A stretch of DNA of 64,000 nt from Tanytarsus gracilentus. Taxonomy: Eukaryota; Arthropoda; Insecta; Diptera; Chironomidae. The position numbers and the translations under genes were made by a program. The DNA is taken from positions 2,356,001 to 2,420,000 of the forward strand of contig JAXRKN010000037.1 in the NCBI GenBank assembly GCA_038502055.1, given 5' to 3'. The notes under the pieces are model-generated. The model made no database searches. It was not told the DNA's origin and saw only the letters and a list, made by a program, of their open reading frames with translations. Position 1 is the stretch's first letter. Every line of letters begins with the position of its first letter. This document shows, piece by piece, positions 37,164 through 47,267 of the stretch.

Positions 37164-38144
37164 ATGGGAGATTTCCTAATTGACATTCTGAGCATGCAAG
37201 TAAGAATTAAATGGGGGATTGCAAATTATTCAAGTGTTAATTATGGAATTTTTTTTTTTGGGAAAAATTAGTTCTGGAAAAAAAACGGTGATATATTAAC
37301 GCTTCCCGTAATTGTCCAGATCCCGAATTCATCTCCCATTCTTGGATTGCGTGATTTAGTGTTATCAAAGGAGATTATCCATGATCTGAATCAAAACATT
37401 CAACAATATCTGGAAGCAAAGGCTGAAAGTGCCATTTGTCAAGTCCAATTGATCGGAAAAATGATGTTAATGGAGTTCCATTTGTTGAAAGAACCCGTCG
37501 TCAAAATTAAAGCATATGCTATTAATCACTTCTTCCCGGATTTCAAGCATGAGTACATTGTCCGTTGCACTGGCAAATTAATTTATGGCGCTCAAATGAA
37601 TTTGCAATCATCTCCACTTCCATCATCATCTACACTTCCGTCGACTTCTTCATCAGACATTGGTTCAGTAAACTCTTCAAATAAAGATGAAGAGAATTAC
37701 CAAAATTGGCACAAATGGCACAAAATGATTTTGAATGATCCCCCAAAAATTGCAAAATATGACGACGACTTCGCACTAATTAATGTTCATAACGTCAACA
37801 GAATGTTGAAAAGTTTTGTTAGTGACAATCTGAAATTGCTACACACGGACAAAATTTTCATCTTTAACAGAAGTGTGGATGTAACTATGTTGGGAAATTA
37901 TTCGCCATTTGACAGCCCGGAAATCATGAAGCAATACTTCGAGCAAGTAATTAATTCAGACAAAATCGTTGAATCTTATTGCCCAGCCGGAACGGATCCA
38001 CAAACGATTGATGAGTTTTTTGAGAAAAAGCTTTCATACGCAATCAAACTAATAATTCTACAAACATATTTCCATCGTAGCGACAAATCAATTGATTTGA
38101 AAGATATTATCGAGTTTCTCATTTTCAAAAAAGATGTCGCATAA
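37164..38144 (+). CDS. Orphan protein of 302 residues, family not recognised
   Basis: Exons 37164-37199 and 37272-38144, joined in phase 0 (CAA|GTAAG, TTAG|TTC), give MGDFLIDILSMQ-FWKKNGD and 302 residues. No signal peptide or membrane segment is evident. The N-terminal half (residues 20-110) has regular hydrophobic spacing (QVQLIGKMMLMEFHLLKEP, HEYIVRCTGKLIYG), then a Ser/Pro-rich linker of about 30 residues (SSPLPSSSTLPSTSSSD). The C-terminal half looks helical (EFFEKKLSYAIKLIILQTYF). The small first exon fits the frame, so the splice is well supported. I cannot assign a function. It shares a promoter with the SUMO-interaction-motif gene, which suggests co-expression. An AATAAA lies at 38283. 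Confidence 0.8.
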
Positions 38145-38979
38145 AAATTAGGTTTTGCATATTCGTCACATTACATGAAAATTTTAAACAAGATTAAAAA
38201 AATTTAATCTTTGTATTAAACATATATTAAGAGATTAATTGAATTATGGATTATTATTATTACAAAATGATTTTGAAGAAAAAATAAAAATTATGAAACG
38301 CGAGAGTGCCATCGGTAAAACTTTAATGACTGTTTAGCTCGTTAGACATTTCAAATCCCCTCAACAATAACAAATTTCGCGCTGCTCCAATGATCATTGA
38401 CGGTATTTTACTACTCTCTTTACGATCTCATTTGAATTTCCTTCCACTTTTCATAATGTCTTCATTCGAATTAAAATTTTGAAATTTCTTTTAATCCAAA
38501 TTTTATATAAATATTTGAATTTATAAAAGTCACGATTAAGATCTTGAAAAAATAATTAAATTAAAGAGATTCGATTGAACACCATGACAACAAGTGAAAT
38601 GCCGATTCACTTTATTGTTGAATAAAATAAAAACTTGAACCAGACTGTCAACTCAATATTCTTTGTGAAATAAAGTGAAACACAATAAGTCATTATTAAT
38701 TTGCGACGAATTTTTAAAACTTATATTTATGCTTTGTTGAAATTTTCATTCATTTTTCTACCGGATGATGACGTTCCTTGTGGTGATTTTGGATTGATAT
38801 TTTTTCACGTTAATGCGAGAAATTTATTGATTTTTAAGCTACAATAATGTTTCTAGACTTTACCTTTTATTAATTATTTAATTTATTTTCGATTAATTCT
38901 TGATCAAATATCGTGACAATTTTTTTTCGAATCGATCATTTAACAAACTTTTTTAGTTTCTCTTGAACTTTTGTTGAAA
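38145..38979. other. Intergenic, poly(A) signal near 38283, otherwise nothing seen
   Basis: AT-rich; AATAAA at 38283-38288 is probably the 3' end signal of the upstream gene. Confidence 0.5.
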
Positions 38980-39668
38980 ATGAATCGAAAATTATTTTTC
39001 ATGGTTTTTAATTCAATTTTAATTCAAAATGTTCATTCTAAAATGTTTCAAACTTTCAATGATAAAAAATTTGACTCACTTCGAGATTTTGTCTGCAATG
39101 CAACGAAAATGGAGGTGGAAAATAACCCAGGAACACAAACAATCGCTATGATTGAACTTGAAAACAATTTTCCAGTAAAATTTAGTTCGGAAATTCTTAA
39201 ATGTTTGTCTGAAAATGTCGCCAAAGTGATTTTGATTCCTCACAATAATTTTCATAGAAATTCGTCAATTTCACTCCCAAAATCTTCGATGGTGATTTTA
39301 ATTGTGGATAATCATTATGAGGTCTAAGAAATATTTTAATTTTTAAATTCGTAAATTAACTTGAATCTCTTTCAAAGCTCGAAGAAGTATTTTCAATTTT
39401 CTTCACTCAACCAGACCCCGAAACTCATCCCGTCATCCATCATCTTTCAAAGTTTATCGTTTTAGCATCACAAGAAAATGACAAAATTCTAGAAATATCA
39501 AATGAATTTAGACTTTTAAATTTTGCTGTAGCGTTTCTCAAAAATTCTAAAATTAACGTGAAAATTTCCGACTGGATGAAAAATCAAACTCGAAATTTAG
39601 AACAAAAAAGACCGAAAATTTTTGCGCATTTAGCTGTTGAGATAAAAAAAAAAGTTGAGATTCAGTAG
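38980..39668 (+). CDS. Short secreted protein, possibly the N-terminal part of a divergent ionotropic receptor
   Basis: Exons 38980-39321 and 39378-39668, joined in phase 0, give 210 residues. The donor GAG|GTCTAA is non-consensus after GT, so the splice is less certain. The start ATG is followed by a signal peptide (MNRKLFFMVFNSILIQNVHS). Segments such as KVILIPHN, SSMVILIVDNH, KFIVLASQENDKILEISNEF and VAFLKNSKINV look like the extracellular beta-alpha repeats at the N-terminus of divergent insect ionotropic receptors. No S1/S2 ligand-binding domain, channel segments or pore follow before the stop. It could be a truncated receptor, a secreted relic or an unrelated orphan. Confidence 0.6.
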
Positions 39669-42490
39669 CAACTTTAAATTAATTGTCGAAACCAAAGGCA
39701 GGTCACAGCAAGAAGAAGCGAAATTCGACACACCAACATGTATGGTGTTTATGTAAAGTTTCATTCTCTCCTTCTCGCTTTGACCAAACTATAGTAAGTG
39801 AGTGAGTGAGAGAGAGGCACGAAGAAGAGGAAGAAAAAAGTCGGGTGGTATAAAAAAGATAAAAAACCATAAAAAAAAAAGAAATTAAAAGTTACATATT
39901 ATGAGCTACTCGTTTGATGTTTTACCGAAAATTTAAATTGAGAAACCTACAACAATAATTCCATGAATGAAATTTTTCTCATGCGCTCTCAAGAGAATTC
40001 CAAAAATAAAATCTCATAGAATTGTCTCTTATACATTGAGAGATTTTTATTGCGAGAAAACCTTGACCTCATCTCACACCCACATGTGCGTGATAGTTCT
40101 TAAATTTTATTTCTTTTTTATCGGCATCAAAAATATTTTTTAATAATCGAAATACACTCTAGACAGAGAAAGAGGAGGGAAAAGATGATCGGCTATTAAG
40201 GAGTGATAAAATAAGAGATTTTCTCCGCAAATCTGACACGACGGCTCGATGGGTGAATATATAAAATATGTTCATACACACGATAAGATGATAAAAGCAA
40301 TACAAACGCGAAAGATTATAACCAAAAAACTTACCTTCATAAGTGTATCCACAAAAATATAAATCAATGCATTATGTACTCAGCACTCATCGTCGAAAGA
40401 GAGAGAAAAAATCAGTTTTCATTTCTGTGCTTATTTTGCGAGAAGATCTCAGACGACCTCAAGCATTTTGAGCCATGAATAAGATAAAAAAAATGCAAAA
40501 TTGATAATATACGAGAAAGAGAAGCGCGGTGTCGATCGTATGCCAAAACAACAAGTTGTGTGTAATAAAAGTAAGAAGCGATGAACGGAAGAAGAAAATA
40601 AAGCAAAAGAATGCGCTTGTACAAAAGGAAACTTTATATTTGGTAATCCACGCATGGTAATTTTTGTGGATCACTCTCGCCAATGATATAATTATTTCTA
40701 ATTCTAATGTCTGTGAACTAATGATCTGTCCGGGACTAGAAAATTAAATTAATTAATTTTTCTTGCGCTTTCATTCAATCATATATTTTTTGTGAATGAA
40801 TTGAAATCGGATAGCACTCGGTGATTTGACGTAAGTGCGAGGAACAAAATTAATTTTCGTCTTCATTTGTCTTACTCTACCTATATGGAAGTAATCATAG
40901 GGAAAGTAATTGAAATTAGTCGTTTTGGATAGATTGCAATCTCTTTCATCTTCTTTCAATTTTTCTCCTCTTTATTCTTTATGAATGAACCCGTCATATT
41001 ATGGTCAATATCAAATTAGATTCTATATATTCTATGCATTTCATTCTTTCACAGTCAATGGGACGCGTAGAAGGGAACGAAAAGCAATTTTTTTCATTAG
41101 CACATCTATATGAGTGTATACACATTGTCTGTAATTTACGACGATTCTTTAATGAAAGAAGAGAGAAAAAAATTTATTTCGGATAGCAAATTAGCAGTGA
41201 GAGAAGAGACTATAAAAAAAGTTTCAATGAATGGAAATATTTAAATTAATAAACTTTCAACACTTAAATTTGAATTTTGTTTTAAACCGTTAAGTTTTTA
41301 AAAATAATTCATTAATTTGCATTCCCTTGTCAGCGATAAATAAACCTTAAAGACATAAATTGAGCCAGAGACAGTCGACGAGTGGCAATGAATTTAAGAG
41401 GAATAGCAAGAATTCCTTTTGGGTTCATTATAAAATTCCTCACTTAAAAACTGGGTAAAAATGTACGTGAAATTTCACAACATTCGACAAGAAATCGCAC
41501 TTAAATTAATTTTATGTTGTTTATTGTGGCCAGCAAAAATGATAAACTTATCTAAAAGTTTGAGAACACATGTTCTGACATATTTTTGATACAAAATAGC
41601 AATCAAGGCATTTTTATTGTGATCTATTGAAAATATTTTCCTTTTTTGCTCGATACTAAATTTTAAATAACTGAAAACAGGCGTAACTGACCATACGAAT
41701 CATCTTTTACTCTCTAAAAGGCTCAATACCATAGTAAATAACTGATCAATTCCTTTTAAGATCTCAAATGTTCACTGACCTTTTTACAAGATGTTTGTTT
41801 TTCCTTCACGCCGCTTTCTCTCTCAAAATGATAATTAATTGCATTTCATAATTCATTAAAATTGATTTACTTTCCTCGCACAAACTAATTTTGCGATCAA
41901 TTTAAATTTCTTGCACATCATAAGTGGATCATTTATCAAAACTTTTGCAAATAAAAATATCTTTGAGAGTTTTGTTTGTTGAATGAATTGCAAATTCAAC
42001 GAATATGATAACGAAAAAAATATATGCGAGCTTTTATGATTTTTAAAAAATTTAAGATGATGATTTATTTCATTTCCTCAAAATCCACGTGGCATTTTAA
42101 CAATTGATTGATAAAAATTATTGTTCAAAAATTTTCTGTTACCTAATAAGTAAAAATGGAGAAAAATTCTACAATTAATTTTTCGCTTTCAAAGCTTCGT
42201 GAGCTTGATAAAAAAAATTATTTCGCGAGCGATATTTTTTTTGTGATAACTCAGCCGAGTGTAGGAAAAACACATTTGTGGTGACATTTGATTCATAGTT
42301 GTGTGATCACTTTGAGCGCGTGTCAGTTTAAAATTGAACTCACAACGGCAAACAGCTAAATTTATTGTGACTTCAATTTTTTCATATCTAAAAAATTTGT
42401 GATTAAAAATTGAACGAGAAAAATTTGTGCGATTCAAAATCTCTCGAGATTAAAACTAATTGTGTGATATCCATAACATTTTTTTTGCAG
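39669..42490. other. Upstream region of SRF-B, no gene recognised
   Basis: AT-rich with GAGA microsatellites (about 39797-39818). The end, TTTTTTTTGCAG at 42479-42490, is a strong splice acceptor for the SRF-B coding exon, so a non-coding 5' exon should lie upstream. Open frames at 40.4-41.2 kb have no family features. Confidence 0.55.
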
Positions 42491-42547
42491 TTAAAGCCCT
42501 AGAGGTGTCAATATAAATAAGATAAAGAGTGAAACGTGAATAGAACA
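42491..42547 (+). other. 5' UTR part of the SRF-B coding exon
   Basis: The acceptor TTTTTTTTGCAG ends at 42490; the following 57 bases lead to the start codon without another ATG. Confidence 0.6.
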
Positions 42548-44660
42548 ATGGAATTGGAAGCTGAACGAATTTCGCCAACATTGACATCGCGCTACATGAC
42601 CAACTACATAACGAGTCCAACTACAGATATATATCATCAAAATTACCACTCGCCACGTCAAAATATGCACAGTAGTTACTATCCCATGATGGAGAATGAC
42701 CGCAATTATCTCAAGCGTCACTACTATATGAAAGAGGAAGGTGATAACGAGGAACGTGAGCGTAAATTCGAGAAAATCATAGATCATGGCGGTCATTATT
42801 CACATCCTTACCATACCAACGAGCAGATTTATGATAGTTACAACAACAACACACTCTATCCTGAAAATGTGCCCGACGATCGTACAACAACGAATTCCGA
42901 TAGTACTAATCTTACATTGATTAATAGCGCTAGTAATAGTAATACTGATAACTATCCTAATAACTCATCGCCCGCTACTTCGACTGAGGATGCATCCGAT
43001 AGAATCGCTGACAGTCCAAAGAGTGTTGTAAGTGTTAAAAAGACTAAGGGACGTGTCAAGATAAAAATGGAGTACATCAGTAACAAATTGCGGCGGTACA
43101 CGACATTCTCCAAGAGAAAAACGGGCATCATGAAGAAGGTGAGTAATGAAGGGAATTTGACTTTTGCGTATTCACAAATAAATTATCTATGTAAAACTTT
43201 TTCCTTCTCTTTTAAAAAACAATTAATTTTATTTTCTTTATCATCAAAAGACGTCAGTACAAGTCGAGCACGTTCTTATCTTATCGAAATCATACGCTAT
43301 AAAAAAATGTTTACGGCTCAACTTCAGAAAAATTATTTCACATTTTTTTTGTTTTATTGCTGGTCATTTTTTGATTCTTTCTTTAAACATAAAAATCATT
43401 AATTTTCAATTATTTTACAAAATCAATTTTTTAGCACTTGATTTTATAAATTTTACTATGGGTGACAAATTTCAAGTTGTGAAAATGCCATTTTGCATAA
43501 ATTTTTGGTCGTTAAATTATTAGGTCATGTCAACATTAGAAAAATTTTAGTAAAATTTGGCTTGAAAGGTTACCGTCATCTCCGCGTGCAATCAAACTTT
43601 GATTTCAACCCAATAAAGAAGAAAATATTTGTAATGAAGATGAATTTTGATAAATGAGATGATTTCGGATCGACGTGTGGGAAATAAAACTATTTTGGAA
43701 TATATTGATTTAAAATATGATTTTTCTTCATTATAAAACCTTTCAAAATTCCTTTGCGCTTCTTCTTGAACGAAATTTATCGCTTTAGTTTAACTTCAAA
43801 TTACTCACGCACCTGGGTTGATTAATGAAATTTATCGCAAATACTTTTTTTATCGCGGAGTCGATAATGCTCTGCGATAAGTTAGCGCAAAGCACTCGAA
43901 AAGCTTTTTGTTGTGAAATATTTGTTGAGAGAATTGTATTGCAATCTGTCTTAAAAGTATTGCAATAATAAAAAAAAAACTTTGATGACTTGAATCAGAA
44001 AAAAATATTAATATTTAATTTTTTTCCACCCAGGCTTACGAGCTCTCAACATTGACCGGTACTCAAGTGATGCTTTTAGTGGCATCAGAAACGGGTCATG
44101 TGTATACATTTGCGACCCGCAAACTTCAACCAATGATCACATCGGATGCTGGCAAGCAACTAATTCAAACCTGTCTGAATACTCCCGAAACGCCAGAAGT
44201 ACCTGTAACCAACTCAAATCCAAGTGCAATGGGAAGCGAACAACGAATGTCCGCGTCAGGTTTTGAGGAGACCGAGCTCTCCTTTGATGTTCAAGATCTT
44301 AACGATGAAAAGCAAAAAGTAAGGCAACCATTAGCTTATAATCCATCATCTGGGCATCTACCGACAATATCACAATCATTGCCTTCATCTCATAGCCATT
44401 TATACACTTTACCTCATCCATCGCAACATTATTCAAGCTCCCCACAAACTCATTACTCCTCACCTCATTACTCCCCACCATCACCATCAGTAGCCTCGCA
44501 GCACTTCCAACCTCCATCGACGTCCCAGTATCCGAGCTATTATGAGAACAATGGCACCACCACGGTACCACTGAGTTCTTATCAATCGATTCGAACACCT
44601 ACTGCTGGCATTCCTATTTCACCGCCCGCTAATAGCTCGGCTACTGAAGCGACTCGGTAG
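42548..44660 (+). CDS. Serum response factor copy B (second blistered-type MADS-box gene)
   Basis: Exons 42548-43138 and 44034-44660, phase 0, give 405 residues. The N-terminus is Tyr/Asn/Ser-rich and shares RNYLKRHYYMK and a following charged stretch with copy A. The MADS box is identical to copy A except Ser for Asp in YISNK, and its intron lies at exactly the same place (after GIMKK). The SAM region matches (AYELSTLTGTQVMLLVASET ... ASGFEETELSFDV). It then reads through a conserved GTAAGG donor (44319) into a His/Ser/Pro-rich tail (SHLYTLPHPSQHYSSSPQ) and stops. I find no downstream exon equivalent to the canonical SRF C-terminus of copy A. The first ATG after the acceptor at 42490 is used. 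The two SRF genes lie head-to-head, about 20 kb apart. Confidence 0.93.
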
Positions 44661-45558
44661 TTTTTTATCTGAATTCATTCATTCGGGGTGCTCTTAGAAT
44701 TTACGTAATTTAATTTAATCTTTTGGTATATTAAATTTTTTACTTCACTTGAAATTAATACAAAATCTCTTACGTAATTAAAAATTCACCCCTTTTAGAG
44801 CAGAATCTCATGCCACCTAAATTTCATTTTATGCAAAAAGAGAGCTACGCAGTTTAATATCTGAACCGCTACTGAAACTCTATAAAAGGCCATAAGAAAA
44901 TCCTTTTATTAATCAATCTTGTTGAATTCTCAAAATAGCATTTAAGTTTTAAATTTTTAATAATTAATCGAATGTATACTGTTTTTACCTTCTCATATAT
45001 TATTTCGCCTCATTTTTAAATAGCAATTACAATTCATGAATCGAATGATCCTTAATGTTTGACATATTATTTTTACTTTATAAAACAATCATTCAATTGA
45101 CCGAGCGATGAAAGATTGTGATGTCAAATTGAAGAACAGTCTCTTTATGATTATATTCATCAGTTGCGCGGCACTCTCTCATGGGGGTTGCTGCAGATCG
45201 CAATCATTAAGTTTCTATATGTATTTAATTGTTTTAGCCGTTAAGCTCTTTAGACTGTAAGGCTTAAAAAGATCATTGCATGTTAATTGTTCCGTCCATC
45301 ATCAATGTGAAATGTGTAAATATGTCATCACATAATAATTCAATCGACGAGGATGATGATGAGTGGCTTGACGTGCAATTGTCAATTTTTTTTTATTGGG
45401 CAATATCAAAATGTAATTTATGTTAAGACTTTTTTCATTTAGCTTCAATTTTATGTTGTGAATGTTCTCGTGCATCATTGAGATGTCAAATGTGAATGTG
45501 TATTTAGTTACAATTTTATATTTTAAAGGATTTTTCCCTCAACTACTTCATTTTAATT
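44661..45558. other. Intergenic, 3' flank of SRF-B
   Basis: AT-rich flank up to the target-site duplication of the hAT-type element. No coding exon is seen, and nothing resembling the IQSGxLxV exon of SRF-A. Confidence 0.55.
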
Positions 45559-46499
45559 AACGAATACAAGGGGCTGACACTCTCCGTATACGGAAAAATT
45601 TGCACCCGTTTTTTCCGTTTTCTTCCGTTTTTTCCGTTTTCTTCCGTTTTTTCCGTTATTTTCCGTTTTCTTCCGTTTTTTCCGTTTTCTTCCGTTATTT
45701 TCCGTTTTTATTCATATTTTTCCGTTTTTCTTTCAAAGAATAAAAAATTGTTTCAAAGAATTTTGCCTTTAAAAACGAGTAAAATTACTAATTTTTAATT
45801 TTTTTTGCAAAAGGTGGACTCGATAGGTCATAGTAAAAATGAAAAAAGACTGGTTAATGTTTTATTCAGCACTAAAATTTTTATAATTTTGAGCGCTGAC
45901 TTGAATATTTTTACCTTGTATGATTTAAAGCATATTTTACTGCATTTAAAGAAAATTTAGATTAAAATTTTAAAATTTTTAATATTGGTTAGTTTTAAAT
46001 TAGTATTAGTGAGTTTGAATGAATTTACTTAGTCGTGAATAAATTATTATTTTGCTGGCTATTCTTCATAATTAGTTGCCAGAATTCTATAAAAAAAATA
46101 ATTTTATTTTTAACCGCTGAACCGCTCAGTAAGAGTCTTACAAAACCAGATAATTCAGCGTTCCATTCAGCTCAACATATTAAAAATTATTACTCTTTTT
46201 AAAGATTTTTAACTTGAATAATTTTGTTTTGATACAAAATTTAAAATACTTTGAAGTGTGTTTATTAAAACTCACGAACAATAATTTATAAATGCTTTTA
46301 CAGCGCAAACAAAAAAATCTTCTTATTTTTACTGTGACTCTGGTTTTTTGCACCAAATAGTAATAATTTAGGATAAAATTGTGGTGTAAAAAGTTATAAA
46401 ATAATTCAAATTTGTAAAAAATTTGCTCCAGGAACCGGTTAAGATGAGTTTTGTAAAACAAGTTGTGATATTGATTCCATACTCCTTTTGATGGGACCT

Positions 46500-46560
46500 G
46501 CTCGTCTATCCGCCAGAATTTCTATAGAATTTCAATAGAAATTCTGGCGGATAGACGAGC
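46500..46560. repeat. Perfect 26 bp inverted repeat with 9-base loop
   Basis: Arms 46500-46525 and 46535-46560 are exact reverse complements (starting GCTCGTCTATCCGCCAGAAT). It lies inside the hAT-type element, bordered by similar short sequences CTCCTTTTGA and CTCCCTTTTGA. Confidence 0.95.
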
Positions 46561-46624
46561 TACACTCCCTTTTGAATTAACGAAAATCATGAAATAATTG
46601 TTTGATAAAACAGACATTATGAAA

Positions 46625-46960
46625 TATATTCAAATGACATGAAAAATGGACATTAGTGACACTCCTGAATGTCTATGATGGTAAAGTCCACCAAAAAGTC
46701 ATCAATACCAATCAATTCCTGATCGAATTACGAGTTCAACGAGATACATGAAGCCATAGTTCTGAAAAATGGACATTTTGGCTGTCCGTGGCACTGCTGG
46801 CCGGCCATGATGGAAATTCCTCAAAAATCATCTATATCAATCGATTCCTGGTCTAATCATGAGTTCAACGATACCCATGAAGTCATAGTTCTGAAAAATG
46901 CCTATCAATGGCACTTCTGGCCGACCATTATGGACCCGACTCAAAAATTATTTTCAAAAA
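46625..46960 (-). repeat. 120 bp satellite block inside the hAT-type element (inverted)
   Basis: Read on the minus strand it gives the same unit as at 31.05 and 50.64 kb, about 2.8 diverged copies. The plus-strand version CATAGTTCTGAAAAATGGAC is easy to spot. Confidence 0.85.
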
Positions 46961-47267
46961 TCAATTCTAATTGCAATTTAGAACTCAATAAGAATTGACA
47001 AATTTTTAATAATTTATATAAACTAAAAAAATCTCAAATTTACTTGAAAAATAATTTAGGTAAAGAACAATTACAAGAAGTTTTAAACGAAAAGTGATTT
47101 TCGAGTTTGACCCTAATTTTTTCCGTTTTCTTCCGTTATTTTCCGTTTTCCTCCGTTTTTTCCGTATTCTTCCGTTTTTTCCGTTTTCTTCCGTTATTTT
47201 CCGTTATTTGCTAAAATTTTTCCGTTTTTTCCGTTAAAACGGAGAGTGTCAGCCCCTTGAACGAATA

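Larger units (their letters stand above)
45567..47259. mobile_element. Non-autonomous hAT-type DNA transposon, 1693 bp
   Basis: Perfect 21 bp terminal inverted repeats begin CAAGGGGCTGACACTCTCCG at 45567 and end at 47259. An 8 bp direct duplication, AACGAATA, flanks them (45559-45566 and 47260-47267), the target-site length typical of hAT elements. Subterminal arrays of TTTTCCGTTTTCTTCCG units lie at about 45603-45727 and 47115-47237, in the same orientation at both ends rather than inverted. The interior is AT-rich, contains a perfect hairpin (46500-46560) and a block of the 120 bp satellite in inverted orientation (about 46625-46960). There is no transposase frame, so movement would depend on a transposase supplied elsewhere. 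Confidence 0.9.

Noticed and set aside
40412..40683. Three overlapping minus-strand frames rich in Phe, Leu and Ser
   Set aside because: They are mutual frame shadows of AT-rich sequence, with no splice context or motif.
46807..46998. Open frame in the 120 bp satellite (a 40-codon period keeps the frame)
   Set aside because: Units at the other loci carry an in-frame stop (GGACATTAG), so the frame is not maintained.
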